Assembly: GCA_014379405.1 (NCBI GenBank)
Contig: JACMLU010000027.1
Span: forward strand, 124,001-188,000
Source: Flavobacterium sp.
Lineage (GTDB): Bacteria > Bacteroidota > Bacteroidia > Flavobacteriales > Flavobacteriaceae
DNA: 64,000 nt
Direction of reading: 5' to 3'
The notes under the pieces were generated by a model. It saw nothing but the letters and a program-made list of their open reading frames with translations, made no database searches and was not told the origin of the DNA. The first letter of the stretch is position 1, and every line of letters starts with the position of its first letter. The position numbers were made by a program, and so were the translations under genes. Shown piece after piece: positions 55,330 through 63,028 of the stretch.

Positions 55330-56758
55330 TTTGAATTTGTTTTAATATATATTCACTATTTAACCAATAACTTTTCTTTTTTTCCAATGTATTTTGAGGT
55401 GTTTCCATTAAATCTAAAGAATTCGTTGCTTTTGGTCTTACATGACAGATATTGTGATTTTTTAGTTGCCAAAAATTTTCATAGTCCCCATTCTTAATAT
55501 TAGTTTTAGTTTGAGTCCAAAACTTATAGGCAACTTTTAAATCTTGTGTAGGCATAGTCCAAAACATAGCTTTTTTAAGTCTTGCTATATTCTCTTTATC
55601 TTTTTGAAAGATAACCAAGAAAAAACGTTTCGTAAGTTTATTATACCAATAAGAATCTTCCCAATCTTCATTTACAATTTCTTTATATTTTATCTGAGCA
55701 AAAGACATGCTTTCTTTTAAAGTTCCTGTCGCTTCAAGTTTAATTGTTTTTATTTCAATTTCTGCTTTTTCAAATTCTTCAATTTTTTCTTTACTAATTC
55801 CTAAAATAGATTTAACAATTACAAAATTTTTATTCTTTGCCTTTAAATTAATATTCAGATTGAATTCAGTAATTAACTCTTGCTCAGAATAATCATAATA
55901 TTTCGAAAATTTTTCAAGAATGACATCTTCAAAAGTTTGACCTTTTTTGTACTCTGAAATATTCTTTATTATGGGTTCAGTATTATCAAAAAGATTTCCA
56001 TATCCACTTGAAGGTTCCTTTAATGGATTATTATCTACCTTTAAAAAATGTAGATATTCATCATCTAATTTTGTTAAATTAAAATCTCCTTTTAAACTTT
56101 TTGAAATAATAAAGTTTAAATATTTAGATTTTAAAGAAAATGCTCTTTGTGGTGCTTTTTGAGTAGAAAAAGGCTGATTTCTATTAGATTTTAATGCTGT
56201 AGAACCTTTAGTGCAGGCACCAAGATATAATGTATCTCCTTCAGAAATTTCATGAGCATTACCTGATTTAATTTTTCCAACAATCGTATTCCAATCGTCT
56301 TTTATAATCTTTAAATCTGTCAGTGGAAAGCGCCAAAGTCTAGCTATTTTAAAAATATAGTCTATATCACATTTATCATTTTCATATAAATAAAAAAGTA
56401 GAAGTAAAAGACTATTTTTTTTCCAGAAACTACTTTCATTAAAAGAGAATTTATATTCTTCTTCAAAATCTATAATATTAAAAACTAATCGTTCTTTTGA
56501 AACTAATCCTTTAGAATTTTTTTTAATGGGAGTTGTTTTTAACTCAACTCCAGCTTCCAAAAAATCTGGTTCAGAATTTGAATTAGGTTTATAACCAAAA
56601 TGCAAGGACTCTACTAGTTGTCCGAGTTTTCCTTTTCCAGAATATTCATTTTTTAAATCTTTACCATATAAATCCCTCAGGGATTTATTTAATAATCCTT
56701 GAGCATAATTTTCAAGTGAAAATGGATCTTTCTTATCGTATAGTAAATCTTTATGCAA
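55322..56758 (-). CDS. Sau3AI-type restriction endonuclease (MutH-like)
   Basis: A 478-residue protein with the MutH/Sau3AI catalytic core near the N-terminus: GKGKLGQLVESLHFGYKPNS, then NSEPDFLEAGVELKTTPIKK. The Glu, Asp and Glu-x-Lys residues form the active site. A second homologous, degenerate half (GQTFEDVILEKFSKYYDYSE) is expected for Sau3AI, which has an allosteric C-domain. The family cuts at GATC. It overlaps its methyltransferase gene by 8 bp. Confidence 0.85.
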   Translation of the reverse strand: MHKDLLYDKKDPFSLENYAQGLLNKSLRDLYGKDLKNEYSGKGKLGQLVESLHFGYKPNSNSEPDFLEAGVELKTTPIKKNSKGLVSKERLVFNIIDFEEEYKFSFNESSFWKKNSLLLLLFYLYENDKCDIDYIFKIARLWRFPLTDLKIIKDDWNTIVGKIKSGNAHEISEGDTLYLGACTKGSTALKSNRNQPFSTQKAPQRAFSLKSKYLNFIISKSLKGDFNLTKLDDEYLHFLKVDNNPLKEPSSGYGNLFDNTEPIIKNISEYKKGQTFEDVILEKFSKYYDYSEQELITEFNLNINLKAKNKNFVIVKSILGISKEKIEEFEKAEIEIKTIKLEATGTLKESMSFAQIKYKEIVNEDWEDSYWYNKLTKRFFLVIFQKDKENIARLKKAMFWTMPTQDLKVAYKFWTQTKTNIKNGDYENFWQLKNHNICHVRPKATNSLDLMETPQNTLEKKKSYWLNSEYILKQIQND

Positions 56759-58037
56759 ATTGTTCTCGGTTTATATTTACATCAATCCTCTCACTTAACT
56801 TTTGACCTAACTTTTGTACTATTCCAACAACTAAAGCATTTCCCATAAAGAAAGCTCTTTTAGTATCAGTTATTCCATCTAATTCAGTGTGTCTATCCGG
56901 AAACATATTTAAACGTTCTAGCTCAATAGGTGTTAGTCTTCTTAATCTACCATTTTGCTCAACAACATGCTTAAATCGAGATGGAGATTTCCCTCCTTCT
57001 CCGGTTATTATAGTTCTAGAAGCATTATCTAAAGCATCTGGAAAAATCATACTCCCTTCGCTATAATTATATTTAAACCCATCTTTCGTCTCCCTAACTT
57101 CGCTTTTAGACCCTTTAAGATACTTCCAACCTTTGTGCTTATTCACATCTTCATTTGAAATAAAAAATTCTTCAGGAACTTCTTGTTCATCAATTAAATT
57201 ACTTCCAAGAGTTTGCATTACACCATTATAATTTGGTCTAGTTTTTACTGTAGTAAATTCGCCATTTATCATTAAACCACAATTTTCGAAAGGACTATCA
57301 TTTCCTTCTAAATTAAATTCTTCTGAAACTCTTAATAAATCGTTTTGAATTACACCTCTTCTAATATTTTCAGTTAATTCTCTGATTGGAAAAGCGGTTG
57401 CAATTATTCCAGTAGTTTCTAACCAATCTTCTTTATTTACAGTTTCATTTATTTGTCTGTAAATAGCTGTATTGTTACGATAAGCTAATATAAATATTCT
57501 TCTTCTTCTTTGCGGCATTCCATATTCAGCGGCATTTATTACTCTCCATTCAACAGCATATCCCAAATTATTAAGTGAAGACAGTATTACAGCAAAATCA
57601 CGACCTCTTTGTTTTGAAGGGGATTTCAATAATCTATCAACATTCTCCAGCATAAGATACTGTGGCTTATTATCTTCTTTTAAACGCAAAATTGCTTCAA
57701 TACTCCACCATAAAACTCCTTTCTTTCCAGTTAAACCTCTTGAGTTTTTTAACGTGGTAGCTACAGAATAATCTTGACATGGAAATCCACCAACCAATAA
57801 ATCATGATTTGGTATTTCATTGAATCTATTTTCTATTACATCTTCAATATTTTCTCCACAATGATTTGCTTCTGGCCAGCGATTTTGATACACCATATTT
57901 GCATGTTGTATCTTTGTACTAGGCTCCCATTGATTACTCCAAACTACCTGATAATTCTCATCTCTTCGAGGAAGACCTTCAAGACCAATTCTAAAACCAC
58001 CTACTCCTGCAAAAAGCTCAACTACTCTGATTGGCAT
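56751..58037 (-). CDS. DNA (cytosine-5) methyltransferase of the Sau3AI-type system
   Basis: A 428-residue m5C methyltransferase: motif I VVELFAGVGGFRIGLEG, motif IV with the catalytic Cys in GGFPCQDYSVA, motif VI LENVDRLLKSP, motif VIII EYGMPQRRRRIFI, and C-terminal motifs IX-X (RLRRLTPIELERLNMFPDRH; KRAFFMGNALVVGIV). The partner nuclease suggests GATC as the target with cytosine methylation, as in M.Sau3AI (inference). It is first in the operon, so protection is made before cutting. Confidence 0.9.
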   Translation of the reverse strand: MPIRVVELFAGVGGFRIGLEGLPRRDENYQVVWSNQWEPSTKIQHANMVYQNRWPEANHCGENIEDVIENRFNEIPNHDLLVGGFPCQDYSVATTLKNSRGLTGKKGVLWWSIEAILRLKEDNKPQYLMLENVDRLLKSPSKQRGRDFAVILSSLNNLGYAVEWRVINAAEYGMPQRRRRIFILAYRNNTAIYRQINETVNKEDWLETTGIIATAFPIRELTENIRRGVIQNDLLRVSEEFNLEGNDSPFENCGLMINGEFTTVKTRPNYNGVMQTLGSNLIDEQEVPEEFFISNEDVNKHKGWKYLKGSKSEVRETKDGFKYNYSEGSMIFPDALDNASRTIITGEGGKSPSRFKHVVEQNGRLRRLTPIELERLNMFPDRHTELDGITDTKRAFFMGNALVVGIVQKLGQKLSERIDVNINREQFA

Positions 58038-58192
58038 AAATCAATATTTTTTAAATAAAATTATAAAAACCAAAAATATCTTTTTTATTCGTAAAAATTA
58101 TTAGTTATGAATAATTTGATAAAGTATTTTTCAACAATTTGTTTGCCGATTCATTTCACACATATTTTACTACAAGTTCGTATAATTATAAT

Positions 58193-58200
58193 TACATTTG
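58193..58200 (+). promoter_or_regulatory. Candidate -7 box (TACATTTG)
   Basis: TACATTTG fits TAnnTTTG and ends 18 bp before the ATG of the membrane-protein gene, in the divergent gap next to the methyltransferase start. No convincing -33 box is visible, so the call is tentative. Confidence 0.35.
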
Positions 58201-58218
58201 ATTAAAAATTATTATCAG

Positions 58219-59082
58219 ATGGAAAAAAATCCTTTTTCTCTTTTCGACTTTCTTGGTTATTTTATACCAGGTGCTTTTGGTTTATTTTTATTTTATTTTT
58301 TACAAAATAATGCTGGATTAGAATATTATTTTGAAGTTGATAATATTAAAAATTTAAATACTGACATCTCATTTCTTTACATAACTTTCTTTGTGATATT
58401 ATCATATACCTTAGGTCATATTCTAAGTTTTCTTTCTACTTTAACTATTGAAAATTTTGCAGTATGGATGCTTGGTTATCCTTCTAAAAATCTCTTGGGT
58501 ATTTATGGTACGGAAAAATATTTTGAAAAAAAATACAAAAATCTAAATATTAATAAAAAAGCAACATATCTGTCTTATAGTCTTAGATTTTTACTATTTA
58601 TTTTCTTGGCTCCAATTTCATTTTTAAGCATCACAATAGGCGAGGTATTAGATTTAAACAACTCTGTTTATAAAAAGTCATTAAAAGAGCCATACATTAG
58701 TTTAATTAAAACTAAAATAGAAGGTCTTTTCAGAGGATTAGATAATAACTTACAAATTGATTTAATAAAGCACGATTATAACAAATTATTAATTCATCAT
58801 AGCTATAATATCAACGTACCACACCAACCTAAACTTATGAACTATGTTTCATTATATGGCTTTTTAAGGGTTATCAGTTTTCTTTTAAATTTACTAAGTA
58901 TTTTTATGCTTCTGAAGATATTTTTATTTAACGAAAATCTCAATATAAATATATTTGAAGAGTTTAATATTGAATCAATTATTTTATTTATTTCATCATT
59001 TTTAACTTATATTACTTATTTGGGATATTTAAAATTCTACCGCAGATATACTCAAGAAAATTTAATGATTTTACTTTTATAA
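58219..59082 (+). CDS. Multi-span membrane protein of unknown function
   Basis: I start at ATG 58219 (MEKNPFSLFDFLGYFIPGAF); a TTG at 58198 is less likely. The 287-residue product has about five hydrophobic segments: residues 10-30, 55-85, 135-160 and two near the C-terminus. A 60-residue soluble loop lies between (IKTKIEGLFRGLDNNLQIDL). The NPFSLFDFLGYFIPGAF opening looks like a conserved family signature, but I cannot name its function. It lies divergent to the restriction-modification operon. Confidence 0.65.
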   Translation: MEKNPFSLFDFLGYFIPGAFGLFLFYFLQNNAGLEYYFEVDNIKNLNTDISFLYITFFVILSYTLGHILSFLSTLTIENFAVWMLGYPSKNLLGIYGTEKYFEKKYKNLNINKKATYLSYSLRFLLFIFLAPISFLSITIGEVLDLNNSVYKKSLKEPYISLIKTKIEGLFRGLDNNLQIDLIKHDYNKLLIHHSYNINVPHQPKLMNYVSLYGFLRVISFLLNLLSIFMLLKIFLFNENLNINIFEEFNIESIILFISSFLTYITYLGYLKFYRRYTQENLMILLL

Positions 59083-59094
59083 AATCTAATTTCT

Positions 59095-59421
59095 TACGAG
59101 TATGGTTATGGATTTTTTACATCTAATCTATTACAAGGCAGTGAAAATCAATCTTCATTTCGTGATTAATTTTATGCCAGATTCCTAGATTTTGGTGAAG
59201 CTCTAATTATTGATGATGCATCATTATTGCCTAGCAGGGTTCAAATTGACAAACCAACAATCAAACAAAAAAAGGCTACTGTTGATTTTTGGGATTAATG
59301 GTCAAAAGATAAAACTAATTTTGATTTAGAATTGTCAGATGAAGCATTAAGAAAACAAACTAAAAATTTATACCCGATAGGCGGAATTACATTCCTTACA
59401 CTTACCTATGGCTCGCTCTGA
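59095..59421 (+). pseudogene. Decayed ATPase C-terminus (HerA/DUF87-like)
   Basis: One frame with two in-frame stops reads FYARFLDFGEALIIDDASLL, PSRVQIDKP, then a later VDFWD (stop) WSKDKTNFDLELSDE. This resembles the C-terminal part of HerA/DUF87-type ATPases (DFGEA...DDASLLPSRVQID...FWDxW). Such ATPases belong to several phage-defence systems. The N-terminal Walker region is absent. The family call is from memory of the motif and is moderately uncertain. Confidence 0.55.
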
Positions 59422-59607
59422 AAAAAGTTCACGACCAATTCAGCCTATTCTGAACCTGTCATATCGTTAATTACTTTTTTTTTCTATTAAAACAACCCTT
59501 TCTTACGTTCCTAATTTTGTAAATTTATCAAATTACTAAATCAAAATACTGTTCAATCTATCAAATTTCTTAATCCGGATAATTCCTCAAAACTGGAACT
59601 GCTTTTT

Positions 59608-60306
59608 TCAACAAATCAACAACAAACGATATTCCCCTTCCTTTTCTATTGGTGCTCTGTGAATACAAGGCAGCACCTGTTGTTTTGGATGATCCACCGC
59701 CAGTCGCCAAAGATGTCCCAATCCTAAATTAATGGGCACTGCCTGGGGTTTCGCCTGATAATGCAAATCAAAATAATTTTCGGTCAAAAAGTTTTCAAAT
59801 TCCTCCGATGGGCCATTATGCAGTTCTTCAAGCTTTTTTCGGATTTCAGGAATCAGGATTTTTTGCTCCGCTTGGGCATTGGAAATAATATCACTTGCCG
59901 CTCCGTGGTAGGTACATAAAAAAGTATCCGTTGCAATGGGCGAACGATCCACATGAAACGAATACACATCCGTGGAAATGAAATCGAATTCATCGTCTCG
60001 TTCGTAACACTTCAATAAATTAAGAGTGGGTGAAGCTCCGAAATCGGCTAATAATCGCATATCATTCAAGATAATTTCCCTTGCCCTATTCCCCTTTTCG
60101 GATAATTGTAGTGCCAATAAATCTTTGGGATCCACTTCCGTTATATTATCTTTTAGTTGCAGTTGCGCTACAATCGCAGCAAAATCGCCATCCAAATTTC
60201 GGTACCAGCATAGGGCATTCGTTTCTCCCTTAAAATCCGTATTTACCAATTCCGAAAAAGTGGCTACCATTCCAATTTGGCTACTGTCAGAAAATGTATT
60301 GTTCAT
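59608..60306 (-). CDS. DUF1826 family protein
   Basis: A 232-residue protein with the DUF1826 landmarks ALCWYRNLDGDF, MRLLADFGASPTLNLLKCYE, the core FISTDVYSFHVDRSPIATDT, then FLCTYHGAAS, and a C-terminal CIHRAP. The conserved His and Asp residues (HVDR, CTYHGA) could bind metal. The function is unknown. It is the only intact gene in the right part of the module. Confidence 0.75.
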   Translation of the reverse strand: MNNTFSDSSQIGMVATFSELVNTDFKGETNALCWYRNLDGDFAAIVAQLQLKDNITEVDPKDLLALQLSEKGNRAREIILNDMRLLADFGASPTLNLLKCYERDDEFDFISTDVYSFHVDRSPIATDTFLCTYHGAASDIISNAQAEQKILIPEIRKKLEELHNGPSEEFENFLTENYFDLHYQAKPQAVPINLGLGHLWRLAVDHPKQQVLPCIHRAPIEKEGEYRLLLIC

Positions 60307-60508
60307 AGTATGTTATCAAGAAGCCGGTTACTTCATTTACCGCAAAATTATGGAATTGCACGGAGTTGCAGCATTTTTATCGCTCTATACTTTCGTTTTT
60401 TATTGGTCAATGAGAAAAAAGAAATTCTAGATTATACGCTAGGATTCATAACAGTGCTTACGGATTTTAAAAATTATATCTATGAAAACAGAAAAACATT
60501 ATCAATAA

Positions 60509-60625
60509 ATGATTAGCTATAAAGACTACGAAAAGGAAGTATATGATTGGTTAATGTCCAAACATAGTACAGATGCCAATTTTACTTTTTCATTGAGACT
60601 ACATCAAGAGAACGCTTTAATTTAA
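60509..60625 (+). pseudogene. N-terminal fragment of a hypothetical protein
   Basis: A 38-codon frame (MISYKDYEKEVYDWLMSKHS, then TDANFTFSLRLHQENALI). The MIxYxDYEKEVYDWL opening looks like the start of a larger conserved Bacteroidetes protein that I cannot name. After FTFSLR the sequence departs and stops, so it is a truncated copy. Confidence 0.45.
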
Positions 60626-60638
60626 AATGTAAATACTA

Positions 60639-60920
60639 TTGCAAACCCAACCCTCCCTACTCGTTGCCTATATGCCCCAACCTATGGATTGGCTTATTGC
60701 CACTGAGCAATTATGGTATCGAATTCCTGTGGATAAAGTTCCCAAAATAATAAAAGACGGAACTACCGAATATATCGCTTTCTATTTTCCTGCACTATTT
60801 GGCTTGAAAAAAAATGGAAGGTTTCACATAATGCCAAAAATCACTGCTGTAAAAGTAGTCAGCTGCAATGAATTATCTCCACTGAAAAATAACACTAACC
60901 CCTATAAACAAAGATGTTAG
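60639..60920 (+). pseudogene. Truncated hypothetical gene ending in boundary repeat
   Basis: An open frame with no ATG near its start (begins after a TAA). It contains SLLVAYMPQPMDWLIATEQL, WYRIPVDKVPKIIKDG and TEYIAFYFPALFGLKKNGRF. These match the opening of a family I have seen near defence genes but cannot name. The frame runs into the boundary repeat at 60880, where the family sequence is lost. It is probably a 5' fragment cut by an integration event. Confidence 0.5.
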
Positions 60921-60955
60921 TGTTTTTATTTCCACATTTAGCCCACATTCGTTTT
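60868..60955. repeat. Attachment-like boundary repeat, copy 3
   Basis: CTCCACTGAAAAATAACACT aligns with CTCCACTGAACTAAAACCCT of copy 2. It is followed by a terminator hairpin (AACACTAAC 60891-60899 with GTTAGTGTT 60916-60924) and the 29-bp segment 60927-60955, identical to 54222-54250. The stem differs from copy 2 by a compensating pair (CAC/GTG for CCC/GGG). Confidence 0.75.
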
Positions 60956-61026
60956 TATTTATGGAAATTGTAATCCCATTGAATCATTTTTATTGCTCTT
61001 TAAAAAAAAATTAAAAAAAATATCAA

Positions 61027-61063
61027 TTCTGAAACGATTGTTTCAAAAATAGTTTTACCTTTG
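61027..61063 (+). promoter_or_regulatory. tetR promoter with TetR operator-like palindrome 1
   Basis: The half-sites TTCTGAAACG and TTGTTTCAAAA (61027-61048) form a palindrome. The candidate -7 box TACCTTTG (61056-61063) follows 8 bp later, 19 bp before the tetR ATG. The position suggests autorepression. Confidence 0.7.
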
Positions 61064-61082
61064 CAGTGTAAAATTAAATGGT

Positions 61083-61661
61083 ATGGCTCGCTGTGTAGAA
61101 TTTAACGAGGTCGAAAAAATTGAAAAAGCAATGAATGTCTTTTGGGAAAAAGGATATAATGCTACTTCAATGCAGGATTTAGTGGATGCTATGCAAATCA
61201 ACAGAAGCAGTTTATACAACACCATTGGCGACAAGCATCAGTTATTTATGAAATGTATTGGCAATTATTTTGATAATGCCATGTTGGAAATAAAAGAAAA
61301 AGTGGCCAAAGAAGCATCGGCCAAAGCAGCATTAATTAAAATTATTAGCGATAAGGCGGATTGGGTTGTATCCTGCGACAAAGGATGCTTGGGAATGAAA
61401 ACGATTTTTGAAATTGCTCCGGATGATTACACAGTCCGTAACCAGATGAGCAAAAACAATGATGTTTTCATTGAATTCTTGGCTCAAACAGTTCAAAAAG
61501 CTATGGATGACGGAGAAATGGATGATTCGGAAGATGCAGCATTAATGGCTGAATACATTGCAACTTCTTTTACAGGTTGGAAGCAATCGTATATCCTTCA
61601 TGGAAATCCAATCAAAATCAAAAAAATGTCAGAATTCCTGATTAAAAATATATTCAAATAA
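61083..61661 (+). CDS. TetR family repressor of the RND operon
   Basis: A 192-residue regulator with an N-terminal helix-turn-helix (KGYNATSMQDLVDAMQINRS, then SLYNTIGDKHQLF, about residues 24-56) and a helical ligand domain containing two Cys (SCDKGCLGMKTIFEIAPDD). It lies 216 bp upstream of the efflux adaptor start on the same strand. Four similar palindromes surround it, so it most likely represses itself and the pump. Confidence 0.85.
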   Translation: MARCVEFNEVEKIEKAMNVFWEKGYNATSMQDLVDAMQINRSSLYNTIGDKHQLFMKCIGNYFDNAMLEIKEKVAKEASAKAALIKIISDKADWVVSCDKGCLGMKTIFEIAPDDYTVRNQMSKNNDVFIEFLAQTVQKAMDDGEMDDSEDAALMAEYIATSFTGWKQSYILHGNPIKIKKMSEFLIKNIFK

Positions 61662-61680
61662 CCTCTTTTTTTTACATAAA

Positions 61681-61702
61681 TTCTGGAACGCTTATTTCAG
61701 AA
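61681..61702 (+). promoter_or_regulatory. TetR operator-like palindrome 2
   Basis: TTCTGGAACG with TTATTTCAGAA forms a near-perfect palindrome 20 bp after the tetR stop. It is the second of four copies (others at 61027, 61747 and 61816). Confidence 0.7.
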
Positions 61703-61746
61703 AATGATTAACAATAAGCATACGCATTTTTAAATTACAGCATTGA

Positions 61747-61768
61747 TTCTGAAACGTTTATTCCAGAA
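61747..61768 (+). promoter_or_regulatory. TetR operator-like palindrome 3
   Basis: TTCTGAAACG with TTATTCCAGAA, 66 bp downstream of copy 2 in the tetR-adaptor gap. Confidence 0.7.
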
Positions 61769-61815
61769 TTATCGCTTTACTAAAACAATAACCATTAAAT
61801 AAAAAACAGTATGAA

Positions 61816-61837
61816 TTCTGAAACGATTATTCCAAAA
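61816..61837 (+). promoter_or_regulatory. TetR operator-like palindrome 4
   Basis: TTCTGAAACG with TTATTCCAAAA, 69 bp downstream of copy 3 and 40 bp before the adaptor ATG. Being an operator copy, it shows that the in-frame ATG at 61811 is not the real start. Confidence 0.7.
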
Positions 61838-61876
61838 ACAATTATATCCAATACCAATTTAAATCCAATTCCAATT

Positions 61877-63019
61877 ATGAAAAAAATCACATTTTTAATC
61901 TTAATGGCTGTACTTTTAATCAGCTGTGCCGATAAATCGCAAGCCCCTACTGCTCCACCAGCTCCAATTTTGCCAGTTGCAGCCATAAAAATCGAAAACA
62001 CGATTACCGATTCCGAATATCCTGCTTCAATACAAGGAAAAGTTGATGTCGAAATTCGCCCGCAAGTAAACGGAAACCTTGACAAAGTTTATGTTGACGA
62101 AGGTTCGTATGTAACCAAAGGACAAACTTTATTCAAAATAAACGAAAGACCTTATCGCGAGCAATTAAATAATGCGTTGGCAAACCTTCATGGTGCTGAA
62201 GCTGCTTTAATCAACGCACAGTTGGAAGTCGACAAACTAACGCCTTTGGTACTAAACAAAGTTGTTTCTGATTATCAATTAAAATCAGCTAAATCATCGT
62301 ACCGAATTGCTGCTTCCAATATTGAGCAGGCAAAAGCAATGGTAGCATCTGCCAGAATTAATCTAGGCTACACAAATGTTACAGCATCGGTAAACGGTTA
62401 CATTGGAAGGCTTCCAAAAAAACAAGGAAGTTTAGTATCCGCATCTGATATTGAACCTTTAACTACACTTTCAGACGTGCACGAAGTTGTTGCTTATTTC
62501 TCTTTGAGTGAAACCGATTTTATCAATTTTAAATCCCAATACGCTGGAAATACCATTAGCGACAAAATCAAAAAATTGCCTCCAGTTACTTTAATCTTGG
62601 CTGACAACAACGCTTATCCACAAACAGGGAAAATCGATATGGTCGATGGTCAATTTGACAAAACCACTGGCGCTATTACTTTGAGAGCCACTTTTCCAAA
62701 TGCCAACGGAACTTTACGTTCGGGAAATACAGGGAAAATTCGATTGGGAATTCAGCATGAGGACGCGATTTTGGTTCCACAATCGGCAACTGTTGAAATG
62801 CAAGATAAGATTTTTGTTTTCACTTTAAATAAAGAAAACAAAGTCAGTAAAATCCCAATCACGGTTATCGGTAAAAGTGGTACCAACTACCTCATTAAAG
62901 ATGGTGTAAAATCAGGCGACCAAATCGTATTAAGCGGTATCGATAAACTTCAGGAAGGACAACTAATTCAGCCCGAGAAATCAACTCCAAAAGTGGCTCA
63001 AATCATTAACAAAAAATAA
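61877..63019 (+). CDS. RND periplasmic adaptor (AcrA-like) lipoprotein
   Basis: The start is at ATG 61877 (MKKITFLILMAVLLISC), a lipoprotein signal; an upstream in-frame ATG lies within an operator. The 380-residue product has the AcrA order: barrel-sandwich half (VEIRPQVNGNLDKVYVDEGS), alpha-hairpin (ANLHGAEAALINAQLEVDKL), the second half (LGYTNVTASVNGYIGRLPKK) and C-terminal barrel and proximal domains (VKSGDQIVLSGIDKLQEGQL). The permease gene begins 9 bp after it. Confidence 0.88.
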   Translation: MKKITFLILMAVLLISCADKSQAPTAPPAPILPVAAIKIENTITDSEYPASIQGKVDVEIRPQVNGNLDKVYVDEGSYVTKGQTLFKINERPYREQLNNALANLHGAEAALINAQLEVDKLTPLVLNKVVSDYQLKSAKSSYRIAASNIEQAKAMVASARINLGYTNVTASVNGYIGRLPKKQGSLVSASDIEPLTTLSDVHEVVAYFSLSETDFINFKSQYAGNTISDKIKKLPPVTLILADNNAYPQTGKIDMVDGQFDKTTGAITLRATFPNANGTLRSGNTGKIRLGIQHEDAILVPQSATVEMQDKIFVFTLNKENKVSKIPITVIGKSGTNYLIKDGVKSGDQIVLSGIDKLQEGQLIQPEKSTPKVAQIINKK

Positions 63020-63028
63020 TTTTTACAA

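Noticed and set aside
61811..61876. Upstream start for the RND adaptor
   Set aside because: This stretch contains an operator copy and encodes no signal peptide; ATG 61877 begins the lipoprotein signal.
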